A stretch of DNA of 49,129 nt, taken from contig JACQJG010000009.1 of assembly GCA_016198125.1 (NCBI GenBank), positions 69,104-118,232 on the forward strand. The letters run 5' to 3'. The stretch is from Candidatus Iainarchaeum sp. (GTDB lineage: Archaea; Iainarchaeota; Iainarchaeia; Iainarchaeales; VGJJ01). The notes beneath the pieces were generated by a model. The model searched no databases. It saw only the letters and a program-made list of their open reading frames with translations, and was not told the DNA's origin. The position numbers were made by a program, and so were the translations under genes. Shown here piece after piece: positions 1 to 9,017 of the stretch (position 1 is the stretch's first letter; every line of letters starts with the position of its first letter).

Positions 1-159
1 GCATATAGAACATTTTACTTCAGGCCCAGGTATGTTTCCAATTGGGCGTATAGAACCGTGCGCCAACGCAACTGGAACCAGCTTGCCTATGCCGCGCGAA
101 ACGCGTGGAAGGGCGTGCGCAACGTGAACTTCCAGGTGCTTGCGGAATCCGAAGAGTGA
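1..159 (+). CDS. C-terminal fragment of a B12-binding-type radical SAM protein (cut by window edge)
   Basis: Frame 1 is open from the first base to a TGA at 157-159 and encodes about 52 residues. The peptide contains FYFRPRYVSNWAYRT, which closely resembles the tail motif FYFRPRQAW of the radical SAM protein at 10415-11827 and FYLRPKTA in the one at 9018-10394. I therefore infer that this is the end of another cobalamin-binding-type radical SAM protein; its catalytic domains lie outside the window. It is followed after 7 bases by a glycosyltransferase, so the two are probably co-transcribed. The identification rests only on the tail similarity. Confidence 0.6.
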   Translation, partial: AYRTFYFRPRYVSNWAYRTVRQRNWNQLAYAARNAWKGVRNVNFQVLAESEE

Positions 160-166
160 AACGCGC

Positions 167-1093
167 ATGGAAAAAAAAAGCACTCAGGGGGCTCATACGA
201 ATGACCTGCAAGGACTCGAAAACAAGCCCTTTGTTTCGGTGATTGTCCCGTGTTATAATTGTGCAAAAACAGTTCCATGGACGCTGGACGCGCTCAAAAA
301 CCAGGCTTACAAGGCCTTTGAAGTCATTTTAGTGGACGATTGCAGCACGGACAAAACACTGGGATTGCTTGAAAAGTCTAGGTTCAAGGTCGTGCGCCAT
401 GAAAAAAACAAGGGGTCCGGAGCCGCGCGCAACACCGGCATTCGGAATTCAAAGGGAAGCATCCTGCTTTTCCTGGACTCGGATGCACGCGCCGATTCAA
501 CGTGGATTCAAGGCCACGTGAACGGGCACTTGAACGGGTGCACGGTGGTTGGAGGCAGTACAAGGCCCCTGCACAACAACTTCATAGGCATGGCCGACCA
601 TTACAGTACATGGTATGACTTCAGCCCCAACGCAAAACGGGATGAAAAACGCTTGCAACTCGCGTCGGCGAATTTGAGCGTGGACAGGAAAGCCATGCAA
701 CGCGTTGGCGGTTTCCGCGAGGACTTGCGCAACAACGAGGACGCGGACATTTGCGCGCGCATGAAAAAGAATGGCTGTGAACTTGTGTTCGAGCCAGGCC
801 TTGTCATTTACCACCATGACCGCGAAACCTTCAGGTCCTTTTTGCGCCACCACTACAATTATGGAAAAGCCACTCCGCGCATGCGCACCAAGGGTTCGGG
901 GACAAGGTATGAATGGATTATTCCGAAAAACAGGTTCACGGCTTTCCTTGGCATTGCCCCGCTGGCCGTTCTTTTCACGGGGTATGTGCTGTTCTACTGG
1001 CTCAGGCACGAACCAAAAGCCTTAATATACGCGCCCCTCATCTTTCTAAGCAAGCTTGCCCACACGTATGGGGTTTACAAAGGCTTTGAATGA
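167..1093 (+). CDS. Family 2 glycosyltransferase with C-terminal membrane segment
   Basis: GT-A fold glycosyltransferase that would transfer a sugar from a nucleotide sugar to a glycan or lipid acceptor at the inner face of the membrane. The N-terminal motif VSVIVPCYN (residues 23-31), VDDCSTD (56-62) and the metal-binding LDSDAR (about 103-108) are classic for the family, and NNEDADICARM supplies the later acidic motif. A hydrophobic stretch near residues 258-280 is a likely membrane anchor. The ATG at 167 was chosen over an in-frame TTG at 140 because the latter overlaps the preceding gene. It lies between two radical SAM genes in a surface-glycan region. Donor and acceptor cannot be read from the sequence. 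Confidence 0.88.
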   Translation: MEKKSTQGAHTNDLQGLENKPFVSVIVPCYNCAKTVPWTLDALKNQAYKAFEVILVDDCSTDKTLGLLEKSRFKVVRHEKNKGSGAARNTGIRNSKGSILLFLDSDARADSTWIQGHVNGHLNGCTVVGGSTRPLHNNFIGMADHYSTWYDFSPNAKRDEKRLQLASANLSVDRKAMQRVGGFREDLRNNEDADICARMKKNGCELVFEPGLVIYHHDRETFRSFLRHHYNYGKATPRMRTKGSGTRYEWIIPKNRFTAFLGIAPLAVLFTGYVLFYWLRHEPKALIYAPLIFLSKLAHTYGVYKGFE

Positions 1094-1117
1094 CTTGTTG
1101 TTTTAAGGGGAATTTGA

Positions 1118-2296
1118 ATGGCACGCCAGGCGCTCATGACCAAAGTGTTGAAGAATGCATTATTCCCCCCCTGGCACCCGGTTCATGTAATACTGCATGT
1201 TGGAAGCCCGTGCAACGCGCGGTGCAGCCATTGCTTTAACTGGCAGAACCTCAACAAAACAGACGATTTAACGCTGGAAGAAATGAAGAAACTCAGCGAC
1301 AACTTTGGAGAACTTGTTTTCTTGGATTTAAGCGGCGGCGAACCCTTTTTGCGAAAGGATTTGGATGAAATCGTGCGCTATTTTGATGAACACAACCATC
1401 CCTTGTTTGTGGACATTCCAACCAACGCATTTTTGCCCGGCAAGGTCTTGCCCATGACCGAGAAAATCGTGTCGCAAACTGAAATGGGCATTTCAATAAA
1501 CATTTCGCTGGACGGGCTGAAGGAAACGCATGAAAAATCGCGCAAGGTTCCCGGGGGATTTGACAAACTCGTGGAAACCTTTCACGGGTTAAAGGAATTG
1601 AAAAAAAAATACAAAAATCTGGCCGTTAATTTCAACACGGCCATCAGCAATGCAAACATAAAGGAATTGCCCGAAGCCATTGAATGGGTCAAGTCATTGG
1701 AACCCGACTTTCACCAGTTGTTTTTCGTGCGCCCCGGAACATGGGATGCGCACGTTGAACGCCCGTCCCTTGAAGAGCTGGCCGTAACTGCGGAACTGGT
1801 GAAGAAAACGTGGCGTCATTACAAGTATTACGCGGACTTTGACCCCTTACAGCAGCGCTTTGCCAATCTTGCACACGATTTCATCATGGACACGAACCTC
1901 AAATGCCTGGAAGAGGAACGCCAAATCATTCCATGCCTTGGAGGACAGGCCCATTGCGTAGTATACCCCAATGGAACGGTTGGAAGCTGTGAAATGCTTC
2001 CGCCCATTGGAAACTTGCGCGATTACGGTTTTGACTTCAAAAAACTATGGTTTGACCACCAGGCCAAAACGCAGCGCGAAAGCATTCAACGGGGGGACTG
2101 TCATTGCACGCATGGATGCGTGTTGCAGGACTCCATGGTTTTCAATCCCCTGGTGTACCCTTCCCTGGCCGCTTACATACTGAACCCGTTTTACAGGGAA
2201 AAGAAATACATTCCAAAAGCCCCCGCCCTTAATGCCCCGCGCCATGGTTCCCTTAGCATCCTTGGCCAAGCCGAATGGCAGGGGCCCAAGGCATAA
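1118..2296 (+). CDS. Radical SAM protein with SPASM-like C-terminus
   Basis: Predicted iron-sulfur enzyme that cleaves S-adenosylmethionine to start radical chemistry. The cluster-binding motif CNARCSHC gives Cys32, Cys36 and Cys39, followed by LDLSGGEPFLRKDL, the usual SAM-binding GGEP motif. The C-terminal third has several cysteines (CLGGQAHC, SCEM, DCHCTHGC) in a SPASM or twitch-like arrangement that would bind auxiliary clusters. The N-terminus lacks a B12 domain, unlike the other radical SAM proteins nearby. An in-frame ATG at 1136 is an alternative start. SPASM-type enzymes modify peptides, sugars or lipids; the glycosyltransferase neighbour suggests glycan or lipid work, but the substrate is unknown. 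Confidence 0.82.
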   Translation: MARQALMTKVLKNALFPPWHPVHVILHVGSPCNARCSHCFNWQNLNKTDDLTLEEMKKLSDNFGELVFLDLSGGEPFLRKDLDEIVRYFDEHNHPLFVDIPTNAFLPGKVLPMTEKIVSQTEMGISINISLDGLKETHEKSRKVPGGFDKLVETFHGLKELKKKYKNLAVNFNTAISNANIKELPEAIEWVKSLEPDFHQLFFVRPGTWDAHVERPSLEELAVTAELVKKTWRHYKYYADFDPLQQRFANLAHDFIMDTNLKCLEEERQIIPCLGGQAHCVVYPNGTVGSCEMLPPIGNLRDYGFDFKKLWFDHQAKTQRESIQRGDCHCTHGCVLQDSMVFNPLVYPSLAAYILNPFYREKKYIPKAPALNAPRHGSLSILGQAEWQGPKA

Positions 2297-2347
2297 ACCA
2301 AAATGGGCAGGGGTTATGCAAGAATTTTAGGCCTGAAAGCCAGGCAT

Positions 2348-2992
2348 TCAAGCCTGGGCGCGTTTGACGGGTGGATTGACAAGGCGTTGAACGCGTTCAT
2401 CTTCTTGTAACGCTACCAATACTTTTTTGTAAATCAGGTGCGCACCCTGGCGTGTCATATGATGCCGTTTGCCCAAGGCCGCGAAACTCACGCCATTAAT
2501 CCGCGCAAGAAAGATATTCCAATCCCTTTTGCCAACGAGGCGTGGACCTAATGTGGCAACACGGCGTGCGACTTCCCGTGTCGCAATGACTTCAAAGTTT
2601 CTACGCAAAGAAGGGTCTGCAATTAATTCATTGGCAAACCCCAAAGGGTCTGAGTTTAAGGAGAGTACACGTGTTTTTGGATTTCTCTTAGGATTGCTTC
2701 GAAAGGTGCGCAAATGAGAGATGATTCCCCGCACCTTGAAATCTAAAAAGGTGGAAAGCCTGTGCTTCCCATCATACTGCCACAACCTGGGAATAAGTTT
2801 GAGATTGACTTCCTGTACAAGTTCTTGAAATGGCATGGTGTGCAGAAGGTCTTTTCCATACCTCCTGCAAAAAAGGGCAATCATTCCCTGATTCGCTACA
2901 AGCAGACGCTTTTGCTTCCTGCCAAAGCGGGCCTTTGGAACCCTGTCCTGCAAGGATTTAGGGTTTGGGCGTTTTCCCTTTCTTAATCCCAT
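2348..2992 (-). CDS. Sigma-70-like protein (regions 2 and 4)
   Basis: Predicted 214-residue protein that looks like a short bacterial sigma-70 family factor. Residues 33-96 resemble region 2: VANQGMIALFCRRYG, then PFQELVQEVNLKLI (compare the bacterial LIQEGNLGL), then RLSTFLDFKVRGIISHL, matching the FSTYAxWWIRxAI helix that reads the -10 element. Residues 136-196 end in a helix-turn-helix (GVSFAALGKRHHMTRQGAHL) placed like region 4.2. The start is highly basic. It is the last gene of a five-gene minus-strand glycan operon, about 29 bases after the asparagine-synthetase gene. The ATG at 2992 is preferred over a GTG at 3004. An archaeal RNA polymerase normally uses TBP/TFB, so real sigma function is unproven; it may be a DNA-binding regulator. 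Confidence 0.62.
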   Translation of the reverse strand: MGLRKGKRPNPKSLQDRVPKARFGRKQKRLLVANQGMIALFCRRYGKDLLHTMPFQELVQEVNLKLIPRLWQYDGKHRLSTFLDFKVRGIISHLRTFRSNPKRNPKTRVLSLNSDPLGFANELIADPSLRRNFEVIATREVARRVATLGPRLVGKRDWNIFLARINGVSFAALGKRHHMTRQGAHLIYKKVLVALQEDERVQRLVNPPVKRAQA

Positions 2993-3021
2993 AACGACCA
3001 GCACGTAGAGTGAAACCCGTA

Positions 3022-4953
3022 TTAAAGAGTTCCCTCAAGCTTTTTTGGAGGGTGAATTTCATCCGGGTCAATGAACGTGCGGTGCCATAATTCCAATACG
3101 AGCAGGCTCCAAATCTGCCGGTCCAGTATGAGCGGGCTTGTTGCGCGCGCGCGGAACAGTCCTTCAACATATTCGGGCTTGAACAGGCCCCGTTCGCGCG
3201 CAGGGAAATCCGTTAAAATGGAGCGCGCGATTTCCCCCAATTCCCCGTTCAGCCATTGCGTGAGGGGCACGGAGAACGGGAATTTTTTGGCTTCAAACAC
3301 AAAGCGCGGCACGCGGTTTTTTACTGCACGCCTGAAAACAGCTTTTTCATTTGAATCTTGAACTTTGAATGAAGGGGGCAATGACAATGAAAACTCCATT
3401 ACTTTATGGTCTACGAAGGGCACGCGGCCTTCAAGCCCAAACGCCATGGCAAGCTTGTCCTGCTGGAGAAGAATATAATCAGGAAGCCAGGTGGTAGTTT
3501 CACGCACCATGGCTTTATGGGTCAAAGGCCCTTGGACGCGTGCAAACATGCTATTTAGCGCCTCGCGCTGGGCGCTTAAAGGCGGATTTAGCGTGTTCAC
3601 CCCCAACTCTTTCATGTCTTTTGCATCAAACAAGGACACAAGGTCCAGGTACTTTTGCTCCGTGGAATTCAGGGGGTCAAGGAATTGAAGGGCGCGCGCT
3701 TTTCCCTTGACACCAATGGAAGTGCTGTACTGAAACACGTTATCCAGCGCCTGCAAAGGGGCATGCCGTACAACCCTGCGTGCCAGGGAATTTAGGGGGC
3801 CTTTGGAAAATGCAAAAGGATACTTGCCCATCAGCGAGAGCACCTTGTAATGGCTGTACCCTCCAAAAGCCTCATCGCCTCCCTCTCCGGTTAAAACGAC
3901 TTTGACTTTTTTGGACGCGTACTCGGACAACAAGTATTTGGATGCAATCACTGCATCTGCAATGGGTTCATCCAGGTGGTACACGATTTCAGGCAGCCTG
4001 CGCAGTTCTTTTTGCGGAGGAATAAACGAATGGTGTTTTGTTTCAAAATGCTCGGCCACGCGCCGGGCTTTTTGCGCCTCAGATTGAGGGTCTTCTTCAA
4101 AGGAAATGGAAAACGTTTCAATGTGCTCGGGCACAAGGTCGTGCATGTACGATACGATGGCCGAGGAGTCAAGACCTCCTGAAAGAAAAACGCCCAGCGG
4201 AACATCGCTTTGAAGGTGCGATTCAACAGTGCGGCCGAGAAGGGCATTCAATTGCATGGCTGCGCCTTGCATGGAGCCGTTGAATGAAGGTTTAACATAC
4301 GGATTCCAATACTCTTTGATTTGCAGGCCTTTGCTGGATGCAAGCAAATAGGTTCCAGGCTGCACGCGCTGAATGCCCTGAAAAAAAGTGGCAGGCCCTG
4401 GAACATACCGGTAGGCCAGGTAGTCCGCCAGCACGTTTTTGTTTGGAACGCGTTGCACGAAGCGGGCTTGGAGAATGGATTTGGCTTCCGAGGCAAAGAC
4501 CAGCATGTCATCCTTGTAATAATAATACAACGGCTTGATGCCCAGCCTGTCACGCGCAAGAAATACCTGTTTCCTGTTTGCATCCCACAATGCAATGGCA
4601 AACATGCCCTGCAACCGCTCCACGCACGCAGGACCCCATTCTTCATATGTGTGAACAATGGTCTCGGAATCGGTTTGCGTGTAAAACGAATGGCCTTTTT
4701 TTTGTAATTCCATGCGGAGCGCTTTGTAATTGTAGATTTCACCATTGAATGCAAGGAAAATGGATTGGTCTTCGTTGTGAATGATGGGTTCCCGTTTTGT
4801 AGTGTCAATGATGCTCAGCCTTCGGTAGCCAAGGCCTATATTTTTGTCCGTGAAAAACCCTTCTCCGTCCGGGCCCCTATGCGACAGGGCGTTGGTCATG
4901 GCATTCAAGAGGGTTTTATCTTCCAATCCAAAATAACCGCAAATGCCGCACAT
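3022..4953 (-). CDS. asnB: Glutamine-hydrolysing asparagine synthetase-type amidotransferase
   Basis: Two-domain enzyme of 643 residues. The N-terminal class II glutaminase domain begins MCGICGYFG with the nucleophilic Cys2 after Met removal, followed by SHRGPDGEGFF and FNGEIYNY. The C-terminal synthetase domain has the ATP pyrophosphatase loop SGGLDSS (residues 258-264) and GEGGDEAFGGY. Ammonia from glutamine would amidate an aspartate or another carboxylate activated by ATP. The gene lies 4 bases from a flippase gene inside a glycan operon. In such loci AsnB-like enzymes often amidate sugar carboxyl groups (known family behaviour), so free asparagine synthesis is only one possibility. Length is normal for the family. 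Confidence 0.9.
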   Translation of the reverse strand: MCGICGYFGLEDKTLLNAMTNALSHRGPDGEGFFTDKNIGLGYRRLSIIDTTKREPIIHNEDQSIFLAFNGEIYNYKALRMELQKKGHSFYTQTDSETIVHTYEEWGPACVERLQGMFAIALWDANRKQVFLARDRLGIKPLYYYYKDDMLVFASEAKSILQARFVQRVPNKNVLADYLAYRYVPGPATFFQGIQRVQPGTYLLASSKGLQIKEYWNPYVKPSFNGSMQGAAMQLNALLGRTVESHLQSDVPLGVFLSGGLDSSAIVSYMHDLVPEHIETFSISFEEDPQSEAQKARRVAEHFETKHHSFIPPQKELRRLPEIVYHLDEPIADAVIASKYLLSEYASKKVKVVLTGEGGDEAFGGYSHYKVLSLMGKYPFAFSKGPLNSLARRVVRHAPLQALDNVFQYSTSIGVKGKARALQFLDPLNSTEQKYLDLVSLFDAKDMKELGVNTLNPPLSAQREALNSMFARVQGPLTHKAMVRETTTWLPDYILLQQDKLAMAFGLEGRVPFVDHKVMEFSLSLPPSFKVQDSNEKAVFRRAVKNRVPRFVFEAKKFPFSVPLTQWLNGELGEIARSILTDFPARERGLFKPEYVEGLFRARATSPLILDRQIWSLLVLELWHRTFIDPDEIHPPKKLEGTL

Positions 4954-4957
4954 GACA

Positions 4958-6433
4958 TTACCTCTTAAACGAATTCAACCGGTCCTGCACCCACTTCAAC
5001 GGGTGCACTGCCATGGCCAGGAGGATTTGCTTGTCGTTGGACAACACCAGTCCGGAGTGCCACGCCAAAGCAATAAAACTGAATGCGAGCACAGCCCCCA
5101 AAAAAACCTGGGCTTCGAGAAACTGGGGAACTGCATACGCCAGTGCTATGAAAAAACCCACCATTCCAAGGGCTTTTCCAATGGCGCGCAGTGGGAGATG
5201 AATGAGCGTGCGCACCTTCCAATAACATCCAAGCAAAAGAACGGCATACGCGCCAATCATGGCCATTCCTGCCCCTGCGGCATAAAAAAGCGGAACCAGG
5301 TACAAGGCCAGTGCAATTCCAATTCCAAGTGCAAGCACGTGCAGTGCAATGAGGTATTTCATTCTGTTGAGTGCCTGCAAAGCCACGTGCAGTACAAGAA
5401 ATACGGCATTCAACAGGTGCACGATGACAAGGATTCCCACCAGAGGAATGGCAGGAGCAAATGCGGGGCCATACAAAATGTTTACAAGCAGGCCGCGTAA
5501 TACAACAACTCCAATCATGGTAAAACCAAGAACCAAGACGAGTTGCACGATGCTGCGTTCTAATGTGTATCTAAGAAGTTTTTCGTCTTTTTTGGCATTG
5601 GACTCTGAAAAATAGGGCAAGAGCACGCGCTTGAATGAAACCCCCAAAAACATAGTAGCCCCTGCAAGCGTGAAAGCCCCGGCATACCAGCCCACCCATT
5701 CACGGGGCGCAAAAGCGCCCAGCAGGATTTTGTCCAACTGGGGGATAAAGGCATTGACCAGTTCGTTCAACGTAAGCCAGCCCCCAATGGCCACGATTTC
5801 ATGCGGGACAATGGGCGCAGGGTTAAACACATGGCCTTTGAGACGGTACAAAAAAACCAGGATAAGGGGATAAGGCGCCAACGCCATTCCAAGCACGGCG
5901 CCTTCTGCTTTCAGCCCAATGGCCAGGAGCAAGAACAGGGTTAAAGCGATTAAAATGAACTGGCGCGTGAACTCAAACAGGGAGAAAAATGCAAAGCGCT
6001 TGAGGCCGCGCAAAATCCCGGTAAGGTTTACGTACAATATTGAACCAAGTACGAAGGGTGCGGCTTGAAATACAAGGGACGTTAATGTTGAGTCGTTGTA
6101 CAGGACTTGGGCAATAAAAGGCGCAAGCCCCATGAACAACCCGGTTGCAAGCAGTCCAAACACAAGCGAAAAAAGAACATGGGTTTTGATGAGCGGCGCC
6201 AAGGGCTTTTTTTGCGCACGGTACTCGGTTATTTTTTTTGTGATGGCAGTGTCCAGCATGAGCGAGCCCAGCACAATAAACCAGGGGGCAAACGCAAACA
6301 CCAAAGCCATGGTTCCCAGTCCTTCAGGGCCCAGCACGCGCGCAAGAATGGGCGTGTAAAAAAACGTGAGCACTTTGCCTAAGAGGATTCCTGCCACAAG
6401 CACAAAAGAATGCCGGATGATTTCCTTTTGCAT
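4958..6433 (-). CDS. Wzx-like polysaccharide/oligosaccharide flippase
   Basis: Integral membrane protein of 491 residues with about 12-14 hydrophobic segments throughout and almost no soluble domain. It starts IIRHSFVLVAGILLGKVLTFFYTPILARVLGPEGLG, which has the pattern of the MOP/MATE-superfamily polysaccharide exporters (RfbX/Wzx): a first helix, then a short loop with an LGPxxLG motif. It would flip a lipid-linked glycan from the inside to the outside of the membrane. It sits 6 bases after a glycosyltransferase gene and 4 bases before the amidotransferase gene, consistent with one operon for making and exporting a surface glycan. The substrate is not readable. Confidence 0.88.
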   Translation of the reverse strand: MQKEIIRHSFVLVAGILLGKVLTFFYTPILARVLGPEGLGTMALVFAFAPWFIVLGSLMLDTAITKKITEYRAQKKPLAPLIKTHVLFSLVFGLLATGLFMGLAPFIAQVLYNDSTLTSLVFQAAPFVLGSILYVNLTGILRGLKRFAFFSLFEFTRQFILIALTLFLLLAIGLKAEGAVLGMALAPYPLILVFLYRLKGHVFNPAPIVPHEIVAIGGWLTLNELVNAFIPQLDKILLGAFAPREWVGWYAGAFTLAGATMFLGVSFKRVLLPYFSESNAKKDEKLLRYTLERSIVQLVLVLGFTMIGVVVLRGLLVNILYGPAFAPAIPLVGILVIVHLLNAVFLVLHVALQALNRMKYLIALHVLALGIGIALALYLVPLFYAAGAGMAMIGAYAVLLLGCYWKVRTLIHLPLRAIGKALGMVGFFIALAYAVPQFLEAQVFLGAVLAFSFIALAWHSGLVLSNDKQILLAMAVHPLKWVQDRLNSFKR

Positions 6434-6439
6434 GCGCGT

Positions 6440-7393
6440 TCACGCTTCCTGCGTGCGTCCAATCACGCGCTTAAACCAAGAAAGATTATATGCCCACACG
6501 AAAACGGTTTCAGTGACAATCACATACCACGCGTGATTGAAAATGAATTCCTTTGACAGGCCTTTTCCCAAATCCTTAACAAAAACGCCCAACCATAATC
6601 CAAGAAAAGCAAACAAAAAAAGCCCCCATAACCCCAGTCCAAGCAAAGGCCAAAAAATAAAAGAAACTGCCCCAGAAAAACCAGCGAGAGCCCACGCAGT
6701 AAACAAAATTATTTTTACACCCCTGAACTCTCCCGGGTGTTTTTTCCAGTACTTGTGCATGTTCATTCCAAACCACCAGCTGCGTTTTAACGCGTGCCTC
6801 CACGAAGAAGGCTCCCCTCTATGGCGTTGCACGGCGTTGTGCGCAAAGTGAATTTTTACTCCTTTTGCAAGCGCGCGGTCTCCCAAATCCTTGTCTTCGG
6901 CACAATTCAAAGACTCGTCAAAACCCCCCAGTTCAAGGAAGAGTTTTTTATCGAACACCCACGCGCTGAAGGGCGTGTAATTCCTGTACCGCGCAGTGAA
7001 GAACGCGTCATTGAGTCTGGCCACAAAAGATTTTGGTTCAAACACCTGGCGCCGGTCAATGACCGCTTGAGCGCCTTTTGCAAGTTCTTTTTTAACTTCC
7101 TCCAGCCAATTCAAGTCGTATGAAGAATCGTCTTCAATGAATGCCATGTAATCTCCTTTTGCATGGCGCGCGCCAAAATTGCGTGCCGCGCTGCGCTCCA
7201 AGTGCTTTTCCAGTTCAAGCACTTTGACGCCCTTCTTTTTTTTCAGGCATTCAACAGTGGCATCCGTGCTTTTATCATCCACTACAAGGATTTCATGGAA
7301 TTTAACCGTTTGATTCAACAGCTCATCAACGGTTTGGGATACAACAGAAGCACGGTTGCGTGTTGGAACAATGGCGGAAACCTTGAAGGGCAT
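6440..7393 (-). CDS. Family 2 glycosyltransferase
   Basis: GT-A glycosyltransferase of 317 residues. VSAIVPTRNRASVV near residue 5, ILVVDDKSTDAT near residue 36, and IEDDSSYD near residue 92 match the nucleotide-sugar and metal-binding motifs; NCAEDKDLGDRAL gives the later ED motif. The last 80 residues contain two or three hydrophobic segments (FTAWALAGFSGAVSFIF and following), suggesting membrane attachment. It lies between the B12-type radical SAM gene upstream (13 bases) and the flippase gene downstream (6 bases), so it probably adds a sugar to the glycan that the flippase exports. Specificity is unknown. Confidence 0.88.
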   Translation of the reverse strand: MPFKVSAIVPTRNRASVVSQTVDELLNQTVKFHEILVVDDKSTDATVECLKKKKGVKVLELEKHLERSAARNFGARHAKGDYMAFIEDDSSYDLNWLEEVKKELAKGAQAVIDRRQVFEPKSFVARLNDAFFTARYRNYTPFSAWVFDKKLFLELGGFDESLNCAEDKDLGDRALAKGVKIHFAHNAVQRHRGEPSSWRHALKRSWWFGMNMHKYWKKHPGEFRGVKIILFTAWALAGFSGAVSFIFWPLLGLGLWGLFLFAFLGLWLGVFVKDLGKGLSKEFIFNHAWYVIVTETVFVWAYNLSWFKRVIGRTQEA

Positions 7394-7406
7394 AACATCC
7401 TCTTTT

Positions 7407-8870
7407 TTACACAGCCCATGCCGACTTCATGCGAAAGCGCAAGGCTTGAAGGAATTGAAGGGAATGATTCAGGGGTTTAACCGTGAGCACTTTGAAAATC
7501 GTGGAGTACTTGGAGTGAATGCCCATTTTACGAAGCCATTCACGCACGTTGATCGTGTAAAACAAGGCTTTTTGAAGGTCTTTCACCTGCTCTTTTGAAA
7601 GGTGTTCGAGCTTGAAGGCAGACTGTTCTCCATAACCTCCAATGGCCTGCCAGTGGGGGTCTTGAATAAGCCCTTGTTCGGAGAGGCGTTCATACAAGTA
7701 GGTTTGGGGAAGAGGCGCTGCAATGGTTACCTGGGCATACGTTGGCTGGATTTCATCCAGCAAATACACCGTTTCCCGCACAGTTTCCAGGGTTTCACCC
7801 GGGCTTCCAACCATCAAATAGGCCTCAGTTTGCAGTCCGGCCTCGCGCATGCCCTTAAAGCCTTGAACGAGTTTTTCCCGTGGAAGCTTTTTGTCAAGCA
7901 CGGTGTTGCGGATAAAATCGTTTCCGGATTCAACGCCTGCAGAAACAAGAATGCACCCTGCTTTTTTCATGAGCACGGCAAGCTCTCCTTTGGGCATGGT
8001 GTCGCACCGCGTGTTGGCAGTCCATTTCACGTTCACTTTTTTTTCAATCAGGAGCTCGCAAAATTTCTTGAGCCAAATGTGATTGTAGGTCAAACCGTCA
8101 TCCGTGAAATGCGCTTCTTTTAGTGCATGGCCTTTTTGCGCAAACAATTCTTTTGTTTCCAGCAGTTCCTGCACCATGTTTTCTGGAGAGCGCATGCGGA
8201 ATTTTTCTCCAAACAACTTGTCCAGGGTGGGCTGGCAGAATGCACATGTCCACGGGCACCCTCTTGTGGCCATAAAAGAACAAATGCCTTCACGAAAGTA
8301 TTTTTCGTCCAACAAGTGGCGTGCAGGCAAAGGAAGTTCATCCAAGTTTTGGAGCAGGGCCCTGGGAGGGGTTAGGATTACTTTTCCTTCTTCATCCTTG
8401 AATCCAATGCCCTTGACTTCATGCAGGCTTTTTCCTGCAACAAGAACATTCATCAGCTCTGAAACCGTTTGCTCGGCTTCCTGCGTAACCACGATATCTA
8501 TCCCTTCTTCCTTGAGCGTATCCGTTGGAAGCAATGTAGGGTGGGGCCCTCCAATGATTATTTTAGTTTTAGGAAGTGCCTTTTTAATTTCCCGGATCAA
8601 TGGAAATGTCTTGTCTGCAAACACGCTTTGAAGGGAAAAAAATACAAACAAGGGCGCTGAATCCTTGATGCGCTGAATTACTTGGGCTTCGCTTAAAAGG
8701 GTTCCATCCAGGAACTCCAATGCATACCCTGCTTTTTCAAGCACGCCTGCAACCCATAAAAAGCCCAGGGGCATGCCCATGTTCCGGTACACAAAACGCG
8801 GGAAAACAAGCGTAACCTTGCGTGCAGTCTCTTCATTCACGGTACGCGTGATAGGCAAGTGCGCATTCAA
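7407..8870 (-). CDS. B12-binding-type radical SAM protein
   Basis: Predicted enzyme of about 487 residues. The N-terminal 150 residues have the Rossmann-like cobalamin-binding layout (MPLGFLWVAGVLEKAGY, then IIIGGPHPTLLP) but no DxHxxG motif, as is usual for this class. The radical SAM motif CPWTCAFC gives Cys205, Cys209 and Cys212. Family members methylate unactivated carbons or do other carbon-carbon chemistry on lipids, cofactors and antibiotics. It would be the first gene of the minus-strand operon that ends with the sigma-like gene. The start is uncertain: the open frame begins at a TTG (8870), with TTG 8858 and GTG 8840 as alternatives; a TATA-like element at 8883-8892 favours 8858. Confidence 0.83.
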   Translation of the reverse strand: MNAHLPITRTVNEETARKVTLVFPRFVYRNMGMPLGFLWVAGVLEKAGYALEFLDGTLLSEAQVIQRIKDSAPLFVFFSLQSVFADKTFPLIREIKKALPKTKIIIGGPHPTLLPTDTLKEEGIDIVVTQEAEQTVSELMNVLVAGKSLHEVKGIGFKDEEGKVILTPPRALLQNLDELPLPARHLLDEKYFREGICSFMATRGCPWTCAFCQPTLDKLFGEKFRMRSPENMVQELLETKELFAQKGHALKEAHFTDDGLTYNHIWLKKFCELLIEKKVNVKWTANTRCDTMPKGELAVLMKKAGCILVSAGVESGNDFIRNTVLDKKLPREKLVQGFKGMREAGLQTEAYLMVGSPGETLETVRETVYLLDEIQPTYAQVTIAAPLPQTYLYERLSEQGLIQDPHWQAIGGYGEQSAFKLEHLSKEQVKDLQKALFYTINVREWLRKMGIHSKYSTIFKVLTVKPLNHSLQFLQALRFRMKSAWAV

Positions 8871-8882
8871 ACCCTAAAACCC

Positions 8883-9000
8883 CTTTAAAAGCCTGCTCGA
8901 AGGGAATTGAGCAAAAACCCTTATTATAGTTATTGGTGCTTAATCCAGCAACAATGTACAAGAACGCTTAAATACGCGTGTGAAAGCATTGCATAAAAGG
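8883..9000. promoter_or_regulatory. Divergent promoter region with TATA-like elements
   Basis: The gap between two divergent radical SAM genes holds CTTTTAAAGG at 8883-8892 (for the minus-strand operon), TTAAATA near 8968-8974 and ATAAAAGG at 8993-9000, the last centred about 22 bases before the ATG at 9018. This spacing fits archaeal leaderless transcription. No operator-like repeat was seen. Confidence 0.45.
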
Positions 9001-9017
9001 TCCAAAGGTTCGGTTTC

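Noticed and set aside
497-1009. Minus-strand open frame of 170 codons inside the first glycosyltransferase gene
   Set aside because: It lies wholly within a gene with clear family motifs on the other strand, has no motif of its own, and its composition follows from the GC-rich third positions of the real gene.
3948-4808. Open frames of 99 and 186 codons on the same strand as the amidotransferase but in another frame
   Set aside because: They are out-of-frame readings of the amidotransferase gene; the translated text has no domain pattern and low-complexity bias.
8900-8935. Possible bacterial -35/-10 pair (TTGAGC followed by TATTATAG) between the radical SAM genes
   Set aside because: The gap between the two words is about 10-11 bases instead of 16-18, and archaeal TATA-like elements at proper spacing are present.
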